NCBI RefSeq assembly: GCF_003073045.1
Contig: NC_037593.1
Coordinates: 4,207,525-4,271,524, forward strand
Origin: Pomacea canaliculata
Lineage: Eukaryota; Mollusca; Gastropoda; Architaenioglossa; Ampullariidae
Length of the DNA stretch: 64,000 nt
Reading direction: 5' to 3'
The notes beneath the pieces are model-generated. The model saw only the letters and a program-made list of their open reading frames with translations, had not been told where the DNA came from and did no database searches. Made by a program: the position numbers and the translations under genes. Position 1 is the stretch's first letter; each line of letters begins with the position of its first letter. Shown here piece by piece: positions 12,271 to 23,700 of the stretch.

Positions 12271-15200
12271 TTAATGGAAGTCCATGGTAAGTATGCTTAT
12301 TACAATAGCTGAATTAATTCCACAAAATCTCATGTTAGAAAAAAAAAGGGAGGATCTATTGATATAATTTGCTTGACGAAAAGGGAGTAGGTATGCAGTG
12401 GAGGTAAGGCAATGAATGAGAAAGCATAAATGTAAAATGCATTTTTAGAAAAGTGAGCACAATATATACATGAACTACTGAAACTTGTAATCATTTCATA
12501 CAGATTTTGTGAGAATCTTATACAAATCGTCATCTACTAGGAACTGTTAATGCCTCCCCAACATGCACCCACACGTTTGATAGATAACATGAACACACGT
12601 TGGTGCACAATGTTTACTCCATCTCAGAATGGTAAGGAGTACACTGAATGTGATACAGGCCAGCATTTGCAGTCTTTTCTGAGAATATGACTACACAACA
12701 GTGCAATGACATTTACTTTTGGACATCTGCTATATCTTCCAACCACATTTTTTGACTTGTTGACGTCATAGGCACATTTCTTTGTAGTCCACAGAAAAAT
12801 ATCAAAATCAATTCACTTTGCTGGTAAAAAATTTCCATTATTAAAACCCCTAAACTACTTTATTTTGGGGTAAACTAGCCTTTGTTGAACTTAGTTTGCA
12901 TAGTTATATATGCACGTAAACTGTGCACTATTTGAAATATTGAGTGGGTAATCTTGAATTTAAAGCAGGTGTGGTGTAGTGTTAGTGTGCTCTACACAAA
13001 CAAGCCACTTTGTTTTCCAAGAACATAGAGAATAAACCAGTGCTTCATAAGTGAATATACTTTTTCAAGTTATCACACTTGCGAGTGGTTCAGGTGCCAG
13101 AGATCAGATGATCACCAACCTAAACAAGTCAAGGCTGAGAAATATCTAATTTCTTATGAACACCATCACTACTCCTTTAACAGGTCCAAAGCCAGCCTGC
13201 CCAGGGTGCTACATGCTGTTCAGGAGTTAAGGAACCTGTCTTCTTCATGTTAGCCAGCCATTGTTTTTCCTCTACCTTAGTGTCATCTTTCCACATCCCC
13301 TGGAGAACTGTCTTTGGTATCATGCCTAGAAAAATGACCAAACCAACTTAGTTTTGGCCATTTGCCAGTAGCAAGCAGTCTTGTTCACCCACCTGAGTGG
13401 CAACTGTGCTATGAAAAAATCATGTTCTGGTGAGTGATATGGAGCTGTCTCAGTAAGCATTTGGTGTCAAATGCCTGGATCTGTCTCTCCATTGTCATTA
13501 GCATGGTCCGCATAAGGAATTCTCTTTTAAACATGTGAGCAAACTATAGTAGTCCAATGAAGTGAAAAAAAAAAAAGCCATGTAGTTATTGTTGGAACTG
13601 GTGATGTTCATATTTTTGTCAATACTCAAGTAGTTGATGAAATTGTCTAATTTACTCAAGATTTACCCCTTGCAGATGGATTTCAGATCTTTAACACTTG
13701 TTCGTAAAGACCAAGGGCCAGGTGTACTGAACATCAGCTTTAATGTTCATTCAAGTTAGTCATGCAAAAATCAAATGTGTACATCTTTCCCCCCACAAAC
13801 CTTTGCAACACATTGCATCATATTGCTGGCCAAGTTCCCATTGTGATATATAGAGGCACATGCACCAGAAACTGTCAGACCTAAGATTAACACAATGTAG
13901 AAAATGTATCGCTGCAGGGTAACAGGTTGCCAAAAATTTGTTAAGCCAGACGCCTTTCTCATAAAATGAACACCTGGTTTATATACCGCCTCATCACGGT
14001 CATGAAGGAGCATGCTCCAAGACAGACAACATATTAAAAATGGAAGGGACAACAGCATTGATGGGTAATAATGGACGAATCAAGACACAAAGAGGAATTA
14101 TAAAATAAGCTTCACAAAGTGCCGCTACATCTTCAACCCATGCAAGTCCAATGATTATGTCCACAAAAACTAGAAAGCAGACACTTTCATAAGCACTTGC
14201 AGAAAAAAATACCCTATATCAAGGAGAAATGTAGGGCTGAAGAAGGGAATGGAATGAGGCAAAAACACCAAGGCCTATCAACTACTGACAATTCAAACCA
14301 GGGCAGCAGATGTCAGTCATCAAAAGACAGGGTTATATTTAAAAAACTACAGTACTAAGCTGATGGATACAATATTGCAATGGCCTAAAAAACTTTCAGC
14401 TGGAAACAGGTTTGACACTGACAATGTGACATGGCAACAAAAGACCCCAATACCTAGTCCTAAGGAAATACATCAAATTGACCATTTGAAGGGAGGCAAG
14501 TGTTCAGAGTCCAGCAGAGTTGCATGATTCTGGCAAGTGGTAACAGCTGTCACCACTCAGAAAATCGGAGATTAACAGTGCCCCAAAGAATGGACACAGT
14601 CACTTGTTATAACCTTTCGCAAATAAAGGCAACAAGCAATACCAGAATAAGCCTTAACATCCAGATTATGAAGCCAGTAGGTAACCCTAAACCACCCCAC
14701 CCCACATGGCCGAGAAGCAGCTAGCAGAGCAAGTGGTATTTCAGAGCAGGCAGGAACAGCAAAAGCACCTGCAGTAGGATCTTTTTAACTTACAGGCTCC
14801 AGAAAGGCTTTTGACATAATTAGTGTTTTTAAGAATCAACATCATTGGCACTGGTATGTTTTACAATTTGGCAACCTGTTTAGTATCAGTTTCATTTTGT
14901 TGAACGACCAAAAAAAAAAAAAAACACAAAAAAACAAACCTTAAATAAAAAGGTGTTGCTAACTTGAAATCTTAGATTTAATTAAAATGGCACCCTTACT
15001 CCTCACGTTCTGTGTCATGTAAATATATTTGCAAGTGATTACAATGCAAAGGAATGAGAGGACAAAACTCAGTACCAAGATCAACGTAGTGTTGTATTTT
15101 CAAGACAATACTCATCAAAGCAGTAACACAATACATAACTCTCTTTAGGCTGCCATTTAGCATGCCTTTCCATGCAACAGTTATATCAATTTATGATGAA

Positions 15201-15498
15201 ATTCCTTTCTTTGTCATAAATTAGTGTACACGCGAAGCATGCAGCTAGTCACAGAAACGTGTTTACACGTCAACAAAATAGTTTATCTAAAAAGGTCAAC
15301 TCGTGTCTTTTATGTGAACAAGATGCACAACTTAAAAAAAAAAATGGGCAGAGAGAAGAGGTGGCTACTGTGTACAATTGTTGGATTACCAGCTTCCAAC
15401 ACACAGGCACCCACCATGTCTACTGCACAAACTCCAAAGCCATTCTTTTTGTCTTTTCACATTTCCTTCAAAATAGGTCCTTTCACATTAAGCGAATT
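12271..15498. other. Convergent intergenic region between TPC1 and RANBP1
   Basis: TPC1 (+) and RANBP1 (-) end facing each other here. The part near 15498 is presumably RANBP1 3' UTR. It contains a LINE remnant (listed separately), short A-rich runs at about 14910-14940 and no recognisable gene. A 95-codon minus-strand ORF at 13771-14058 has a hydrophobic start but resembles nothing I know. Confidence 0.5.
13180..13525 (-). mobile_element. LINE ORF2 C-terminal remnant
   Basis: Read on the minus strand it gives MERQIQAFDTKCLLRQL, then degraded pieces of the block that in intact elements runs through VKRRKLAWFGHV, KTILQG and a W-L-x-N-V-K motif. These are hallmarks of the C-terminus of common invertebrate non-LTR elements. 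It is a decayed 3' fragment with several frame breaks. Confidence 0.65.
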
Positions 15499-17371
15499 TC
15501 AGTCCTTTTCAGAATTTTCTTTGACAACATCTGTGGTTCCATCACCAGCAGCACTAGCACTTTCATTTAATGCATCACTGACAGTAAGGCTACCCAACTT
15601 GTTAGACAATTCCTCTGGACCCCGATCTTGCTCAGATTTCCCTTCTTTATTTTCAGACTGTGTATTTTCTGCATTAGACTCATCCTCTGTAGAAAAGAAA
15701 CAGGTGTTACAAGCCAGGAAAATTATCACAAAAATCCAGCATCATCTTCAACTGTATATAAGAATCTATACAAATTATATTTTCAGTCTCACCCGATTCA
15801 ACATAAAAAGTATAAATATCCACCAGTTAAGCCCAACTTGACTTCCAGCTGTATTACAAAATGGTTTGAAAACAGCCATCCAAGCACTAACAATGAAAAA
15901 TAGGATTTAGCAAAAACTGCAAAAAGTTCATACTTTGATTTTTGGACAACTCTTCAATCCTGGTCTGAGCTGCTTCAAATACTGTCTTGAACTGCTGTGC
16001 ATCTGCATACAAAAATTATTTTATGAAAAACACCACACGGATCTATCAGATCAACAAAGCCCAGGGAAAACTATCAGAAGTGACAAGTATTATAGATTCA
16101 GTCCCCCCCATCAAGTATCATCTTGTAGTTTCACTTTTGAAAAGGCTATCTGTAGACCATAACCACCACCCCCCAAAATAACCCATTCACTTTAGTAAAA
16201 AATGCTTTACATTAGTACTTCTCTTCATGGTTGGGTTTGTTATTGCTAGCAGATATGCAAAACTTTTAAAACCGCTTACTTTCTGCATTGGCAAAACGGA
16301 TGGCAAGGAGTTCTTCCTTAGCTTCTTCATCAGCAAAGTCAGCTAAAGTGGACCATACCCAAGCACGGTCGCTTCCACAATTGGGTTTCAGCTGCATTAT
16401 AGGTGTTACTGGAAAATGTGAATACAACTATTCAAATTCAGCTTACTCTTAGAGGCCTAACCTTCAGCCTTTTGTTTTACTCTGGAAAGGGGAGTGAAGG
16501 TACTCATCAGATGTAAGATATTAGAAAAGCATGACCACTAATCTAGCCTGCACCATATGCCTAGACACCCCCATCTCCCAGGATGAACAATTCTTTATAG
16601 TAGAAATGTTGCCTTTAACCAACTCTGAGCGCTTCACATGTCTGCAAACTTTGACTTTAGTACTAGAAAACAAAAGGTACATCTACTACTGGTGAAATGG
16701 TCAATCGCAGGCATGCAAAATGCTTGGAGTTAAAAATTTTGGCACACTCTTAAAATAAAGTCAACCCACTATTAGAATAAACTTAAGATGTCAACCTAAA
16801 GAGTGAGCAGAATAGTAAATCACAATATGAGCTATAACTCACTATGATGGTTTGCACAAATCTTCAATGTCTTGTCCCTCCTCATCAGTATGCGAACGTG
16901 ACCTGTCACCCTGTGTTCTAAAATTTTTACTTCTCCAGTTCCACGTTCCTTCCATTCGTGTGGATCCGCTTCATTGTCAAAACGAAAAAGTTTGGCTCTT
17001 CTGCATAAAACAACAACTTTTTAAACATTTATTAATGATGCATCCACTTTACTACTTTAGAGCAGGAAAAAAATCAAAGAAAATGACATGCACCAATGCC
17101 TATCAGTTTGCCTGTTGTTTATATTTCACCATTACATATTATATACAGAAAACTCAGTCCCAAGATAACTTTTTTTTTTTTACAATCTTGGCATATCACA
17201 CTAGTATATTTATGAACAGACCATCTCTTTAACCTTTGATTTCTAAACAAGTAATAAAGTTACTTACAGTTTTAACAAGACTTCTTCGTTTTCTTCCAAA
17301 GTTTTGATCTCAACCGGATTTAGCTTCACGATAGGCTCAAAATGAATTTCTGGTGACTCTGGAACTTCATC
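15499..17371 (-). CDS. RANBP1: Ran-specific GTPase-activating (Ran-binding) protein 1, exons 2-6
   Basis: RanBP1 binds Ran-GTP and, with RanGAP, promotes GTP hydrolysis and cargo release in nuclear transport. The minus-strand exons are 17371-17268, 17000-16843, 16408-16280, 16002-15934 and 15686-15499, totalling 648 nt (215 residues) in one phase to a TGA. Diagnostic stretches of the Ran-binding (PH-like) domain are [79 protein letters not shown] and [17 protein letters not shown]. The acidic tail contains [10 protein letters not shown], matching the human C-terminal EKLEALSV. Exon 2 starts in phase 0, so a short upstream exon holding the start codon is missing from this model. It is divergent from TRMT2A and its first intron holds a tandem repeat array. 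Confidence 0.93.
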
Positions 17372-17489
17372 CTTCAAAACAAAATATACATAAGAGTTAG
17401 TTAAGTTATTTAAAGCAGTGTGTGGACTAAAACTCAACCGTGCATTTGAAGACCTGACCATAGCAAGAAAAAGCTATGATGTTGCCTGG

Positions 17490-19985
17490 ACTTTTCTGTA
17501 ACTTAAGTGCAGCATAACAAAGGTCTTCACTTCAGAATATAACGACAAACATCAATGATAATCAGTCCGGCCGTCGTCATTTTCATCATAAGCATTCCCA
17601 TTCGTAGTAGTAGGGACTAGCTATTATTTGTCTAGGCTTCTCGGCCTATTTAAGTTCTCTTTTTGAAGCCACTTTAATACTATCACTGTGTTTCACATAT
17701 TTTATTAAACATCAAAACTGTAAAATACTTCTGTAAATTTCAGAGTGTTATCCTGAGTTCATAAAGATATTGCAATTCAAAGGTACTCATGACAGTAGCC
17801 ATAACTTAAGGATATAATTAAAGCTCAATGAAATGTCAAGTTTAACAAACTTTTTTGACTATTAAATGTCCCCAATCACAGCCCATTGAATAGTTTGGTA
17901 TTTTTTGATAAATTTATGTTGGTACTAAGTGTAAAGTCGCATGATAAGAACAAAGAAACCTTGCAAGCTTAGTTGTAGAATTATGCGTCTTTGTAACTCA
18001 AGTGCTGTATAACTATGGTCTCCACTTCAGAATAAAACGACAAACATCAATGACAATCAGTCCGCCCGTCGTCATTTTCATCATCAGCATTACCATTCGT
18101 AGTAGAAGTAGGAACTGGCTATTATTTGCCTAGGCTTCTTGGCCTATTTAATATCTCTTTTTGAAGCCACTTTAATATGGTTTGTGTATAAGTTTCACAT
18201 CATATTTTATTAACCATCAAAACTGTAAAAATAGTTCTGTAAATTTGGAAAAGTTATCTACAGTGTTCATAAAGCTATAAAAATTTGATGCCACTCACGA
18301 AAGTAGCCAGACATACAGACAACATAGCTCAAAGAAATGTCAAGTTTAGCAAACTGATCTTTGAGTAAAATGTCTGATCATAGTCTATGAAGTGTGAAAA
18401 AGCTTTTTGATAAGTTTAGTACATAGTTTAGAGGCACATGACAAGAACAAAGAAACCTCGCATGCTTAGTTTTAGAATTGTGTGTCTTTGTAACTCAAGT
18501 GCTGTATAACAATGGTCTCCACCTCAGAATAAAATGACAAACATCAATGACAATCAGTCCGCCGTCGTCATTTTCATCATCAGCATCACCATTCGTAGTA
18601 ATAGGGATGGGCTATTATTTGCCTAGGCTTTTTTGGTCTATTTAATGTATCTTCTTGAATGTTGCAAAGTGTTTGAGTTTCACATCATATATTTTAACAG
18701 GGAAGGGTCATTTTGCCCCACAGCTCTTGTCAAATCGTCCAGAGTAAACCTGTCATCCAGAACAGTCTTTTGAGCGTGGGGTGTTTTACAATACAGCATG
18801 ACCAGAAAATAAGAATGTGGACTGATTATAGCACACTTTTTAAAGTGGATTTTACAATTGATGACAATTCACTACTGTTGTATGATGTACTTCAAGCTCA
18901 ACGTGAATTTGAACAGTGACACCTCTGTATATAAACAGTAGGCTTAAAAAAAAATTCAAAATACAAGTTCACAATAAAATTACCGCACAAAATCTTTAAC
19001 AGATCAATCTCCCCATGCCAATACGCCATTTTTGTCTAGCATGGCTATTTTAAATAGGCAGTTGAGCTTGCATATTTATATATAACATACTGATTGAACG
19101 TATGGTTTTTTTTGGTAATATTTGATGTTAATAGCTACTTGTGATTGATTTATCTGTTGGTCCTTGGATAATATGGTAATAGCTGGGACAATCTGACTCT
19201 CGTGGTGGGGCGATATGACTGGTGACCTTATCAATCATCAAAACTGTAAAATAGTTCTGTAAATTTCAGAATGTTACCTAGAGAGTCATAAAAGCTACTC
19301 ATGAAAGTAGCCAGGCAAACAGACGATATACTCAATGAAGTGTCAAGTTTAGCAAACTGATCTTTGAGTAAAATGTCTGATCATAGCTATGAAGCGTAAT
19401 AAAGCTTTTTAATAAATGTATGGCAGTACTAAAGTGTAAAGTCACATGACAAGAACAAAGAAACCTCGCATGCTTAGTTGTAGAATTGTGTGTCTTTGTA
19501 ACTCAAGTGCTGCATAACAAAATGATCTCCGCTTCAGAATAAAAACGACAAACATCAATGACAATCAGTCCGCCCGTCGTCATTTTCATCATCACTTCAC
19601 CATTTCGTAGTAATAGGGATAGACTATTATTTGCCTAGACTTCTCGGCCTATTTAATATCTCTTTTTGAAGCCACTTAAATACTGTCAGTGTATGTAGAG
19701 TTTCACACGATATTTTATTAACTATCAAAAACTGTGAAAATAGTTCTGTAAATTTGGAAAAGTTATCTACAGTGTTCAAAAAGCTATAAAAATGTGATGC
19801 TACTTCCCGAAAGTAGCTAGACATAACAGACAATATAGCTCAAAGAAATGTCAAGTTTAGCAAACTGATCTTTGAGTAAAATGTCTGATCATAGTCAGCA
19901 ATGAAGTGTGAAAAATCTTTAGATAAATGTACGTTAGTACTAAGTGCAGAGTCGCATGACAAGAACAAAGACACTTCGCATGCGT
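17490..19985. repeat. Four-copy ~500-bp tandem repeat array
   Basis: Landmarks recur with a period near 495 nt: AATCAGTCCG..CGTCGTCATTTTCATCAT at about 17558, 18052, 18552 and 19561, and CTAGGCTTCTCGGCCTATTTAA-type blocks about 75 nt after each. Other shared blocks are GTCTTTGTAACTCAAGTGCTG, TGAAATGTCAAGTTTAGCAAAC and GACAAGAACAAAGAAACC. Approximate units are 17490-17978, 17979-18475, 18476-19483 and 19484-19985. The third is about twice as long because of a ~530-nt insertion. Copies differ by point changes and small indels, the first being the most diverged. No ORF is conserved across copies. Confidence 0.9.
18694..19231. mobile_element. MITE-like insertion in repeat copy 3 (TTAA-type, tentative)
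   Basis: Copy 3 of the tandem array is interrupted where copy 2 reads TTTTATTAACCATCAAAACTG. The insert begins after TTAA (18694-18697) with CAGGGAAGGGTCATTTTGCCCC and ends with GTGGGGCGATATGACTGGTGACC before TTAT (19228-19231). Its ends are imperfect inverted repeats (GTCATTTTGCCCCAC against GTCATATCGCCCCAC on the opposite strand). The TTAA site suggests a piggyBac-like non-autonomous element, with one site copy mutated. It has no coding capacity. Confidence 0.55.
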
Positions 19986-20297
19986 TGTCTAGATTTGTAT
20001 TCTGGTTTTCAGCATAGAAAATGTCCTAATATATTATCGGCACAACCACTTAAAAAAACAGTTAAATATCTTCGATCTGACAAACATCTTAAGTCATTTT
20101 ATGGCAAAGAACAGCATCCCCATCAGAAAACAAAAACCGTCACGGGCCACGCCGCGGCGTCTGCTCTGACGTTTTTACGGAGCGTTTTTACGTACCATGA
20201 TATTAAAAGAAATAACGTTAACAGTAACAGTTTAACGAAAATCTGACCCTTGTGTATTAAATGAGAATCGCATTAATTATTATTTGTACATAAATAC

Positions 20298-20311
20298 CTT
20301 TCTTCAGCCAT
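20298..20311 (-). other. Candidate RANBP1 first coding exon (tentative)
   Basis: On the minus strand ATGGCTGAAGAAAG is followed by the donor-like GTATTT, giving MAEE plus two bases. It sits where the head-to-head model expects the start. However, it ends in phase 2 while exon 2 starts in phase 0, so it fits only if a further exon or an assembly indel intervenes. A bare ATG followed by GTACGT at 20198-20196 has the right phase but little else to support it. Confidence 0.25.
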
Positions 20312-20703
20312 AATAATGCTTGATGTTTCAACGATGATTTTGTTAAACGAGCATCGTTGCTTTCCCGCTAGTTTCTCTTATTCCGGTTATCATTTACGGA
20401 CAATGAATTTCCGGTTTTCATTCCAAGAAATATTTTATCAATATGTGAGCATTTATTTTCATTCATTTTCTATATTTAAAGTAAAACTAGAATTTTAAAT
20501 ATATTTCAACATATATTTTTTAATAAAATATTTTCTTCAGATTACAATATGGCTGCGCCCATTTACATTTTATGGGTTTCTGTTCAGAAGTTTTTTGCGT
20601 GGCAAATCTACGTCAGTTGTAAAGTGGCAAGTCTGCATCAGTTGTTAATCTTAATAGAAACAATTTACCTAGTTCTTTTCCTTGACAGTGCGATAATCGA
20701 AAC
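20312..20703. promoter_or_regulatory. Putative bidirectional promoter of RANBP1 and TRMT2A
   Basis: The two genes diverge with their probable start codons roughly 400-500 nt apart. The interval includes AATATGGCTGCGCCC at about 20546, which resembles a YY1-type ATGGC initiator element common in TATA-less housekeeping promoters. A small CpG cluster lies at about 20145-20185. No TATA box is placed convincingly for either gene. Promoter function is inferred from gene layout. Confidence 0.5.
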
Positions 20704-23700
20704 ATGGATATCAAGACACCAGACCAACCTAAAGAAAACAACTGATTGTACTGTAACTGTCGATACGTCAGTGAAAGCAGCTGTAATCTACAACTAGTGA
20801 AAGACATTTCTGCCACCCGACGTAGAAGCAGAAACCTTTCCAGAGCAGACTAATCAGTAGCAAAATCCCGAAGCATAACTCTGATGTAAACATCTTTGGG
20901 GATACCCACTCTTTCTGAAGAAAATGTGTGCATCTCCATCTCAGATTTAACTGAGCAGACTATAAATAAAAGTAATGAACAAGATTCACTGCCGAAAGAC
21001 CCAGAGAACCAGTTCAAAGAAAGAGATGGTTTTACATCCGAAAATTTTCAAAATTGAAATAAATAACCTTCCAAAAAGTTTGGATTTTGCCGTGAGTAAA
21101 ATATGTTTGCATAATCACCTAATAAGTCACATGCAGTTTGTTTGGTTTTTTGGGCATCTTTTATTTTATAGAATAAAATTTCTAAATGAAAGATAATTTT
21201 ATGGAAATGTGTGGATTATTGTTGTCTTTTTGTGGAGGTAGAGGGAACAGGAACCATAAACCTGGTTTCTGCACTCTTAAATATTTCTAGTTCAAGGCTG
21301 AAATATTTCCACACACCCATTAGCAGTGGGTACCTGACTAAGATAAGAAATAGCTGAGTGGTTAGAGTGCTGGTGTCTGAACTGAGAGGTGCGCTGGTTG
21401 AATACCCATGCAAGGCAGCAAACTTCCCCAAGTTGACCCATCTATTGAGAATGGGTACTTCATTTGATAGAGGTGAAACAGCTGGCCCCCAAAAATGTGA
21501 GGTCTCCAACATCTTGCTCCCCATTGACTTTAAAAAAGCTCAGGGGATGACCTTTACCTTACCTTTTATCTGAAGTAGAACAGAAGCTAAAAGACAGCAG
21601 GAGAGGAAATCGTCTTATACCTACTGCACCCATTGGACACAAGGAACCTCTACTTTCAACAGTCAAGCGTCAAGATGGTCTTCTTTGGCCATGTGACCCA
21701 GCATAACACCTTGTTGATCAAGGAACCTTAGAGGGTAGTTGACACCGTGGTGGCCAAAGAAAGAAGTGGCTTACGAATGTCAAAGACTGGACTGGTTGTC
21801 TTGTACAGGACCTGCCTGCTATCGCCCAAAATAGGCTAGAGTGGCGATCCCTATCAGCTACCACATCTGTCTGTGTGCTCCCCCAAACAACAAGGGACAA
21901 CTGAGTGATTGACAATTGCTCCATACACAGTTTGAACCATTCAATTTACTCTTCTTTGCCCTACAGCCACTATGCTTTACATTTACCATTTTCCACCTAA
22001 AGCAACTTTTGAGAAGACCTGAGACAATTTTTTTAGCACATAAAAATACTTACAATTTATAAACACCTACTGCCAGTTTGACTTTAACATCTTCAAAACT
22101 GTAAGAATAGTTTCAAAATTATTTAATTGCTGATAATAGAATGTTTTCTTGTTTTCAAGTTAGGTAGTGGAAGAGTATATACAAATAAAAGTGATAATAT
22201 ATTCTTTTAAAACTGCATGGAATGCTTTTTTTTCAGCAACTGAAGCAACGGTTGACCCATACTCTTGGCCTTCGACCACACAAAATCAAGGCAGTTCCAT
22301 TTAAGACATTTGCTTATGTGTGTTTCAGGTAAAACACTGCAATATAATGTAGCCACTTGAATTTATATATGAATAGATGTGTCTATATATAGACAGAGTC
22401 ACTGAAAATATGGAAAATACTTTATTTATTGCATAAAACATCATGTATTCATTTTTGTTATCCCTTTTATGTTAACATTTTTCGCTTCTTAAAGGCTGTT
22501 TAATTTTTATTTGTGTGGACCTTAGAAACAAGGAAATATAGTATTTATTATTTTTTTTTAATTTCAAACAGTTGTGAAGAAGATAGAGAGGCAGCACTGA
22601 AAGCTGTTAACGGACACGTCTGGAAAGGGAGAGAGCTGACAGCAAAAGCAAGTATTTGGGTGCAATGCCAGTATTTACAAATTCTTTGCAGGAGAAGCAA
22701 GTATTTGGGTACAATGTCAGTAATCATAAATTCCTTGCAAGAGAAGCAAGTTTGGCAGTGTGAAAATAATGGATTTAAAATCTTAAAAGACGTAATTAAA
22801 AGCACCACCAACAAATTTAAAAGAAAATTTAAGTGTGTATAGTGGTTTATGGCATATGTTAAATTGATTAAGTTTTGTATGTCTGCTCGCAGTAAATAGT
22901 AATGAAGAACAATTATTTAAGAACTTGTTATAATTTTGAATAATCTTCTTACATTTAACTTGCTTCCAAGTCTTTAGGTTGTTTTCTTTTCTTTCATGCA
23001 TTTAGAATATGACAGAATGACTGTGTGGAGATTCAAGATTACATATTTGGACGATTTCTTTAAAATGCATCTTCAATAACCCTAAAGTAGGGTAAAATCT
23101 GTAAATATATTTTATGTGCTCACTAAAAGTCATCATAGTTTCCAAGCATTGAAAGGAATTTGTTGTATTTTCAACATAACAAATCTTTTTGGAGGTTCTA
23201 GATCCCATGTCGGTGTATCTAGACATTGCAGACTGAAGCAATATCTACCAATGGCATTAATGCACTGAACTAATGTATTTACTGTGTAATACTAATATTG
23301 AATGCTTTTGCATGTTTAGGCAGTGACTAAACCAATCAAAGCTTAGAAAAACATTTGCTTCATTTCAGAAAGCTCAAGCAGCAGCTGACCCATTGAAGAG
23401 AAAACTTGAGAGTGAGTTATTATTTTCTTTTTTTATATTTTTAAAGTGAGACTCACAACTGTACCTATTCTGCCTTGTTATTTAAGACAGGTGCTTATGC
23501 CTATGCACAAGTGTATGCATCAATATGCATCATGCTTCTATATATTCAAGATGGAAAAAAAAGTTGGATGATAAATACAATAAATAATAGTATAAGCTAT
23601 AAAATAAATTATAGCACTAACAAAATAACTTTATAAACCCTTCAAACTGTGAAATAATTTACCATCAAAATTGCTATCCCTTTGCACCCACGTGCATCTG

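Larger units (their letters stand above)
17372..20297 (-). other. Probable RANBP1 intron 1
   Basis: The interval between RANBP1 exon 2 and the divergent promoter is filled mostly by a four-copy tandem array (17490-19985) and one insertion inside it. No coding signal is recognised. Confidence 0.6.

Noticed and set aside
12960-13010. GGTGTGGTGTAGTGTTAGTGTGCTC, A-box-like
   Set aside because: No B box follows at a suitable distance.
13771-14058. 95-codon minus-strand ORF with hydrophobic start
   Set aside because: Not similar to any family I know, isolated, and next to decayed LINE sequence.
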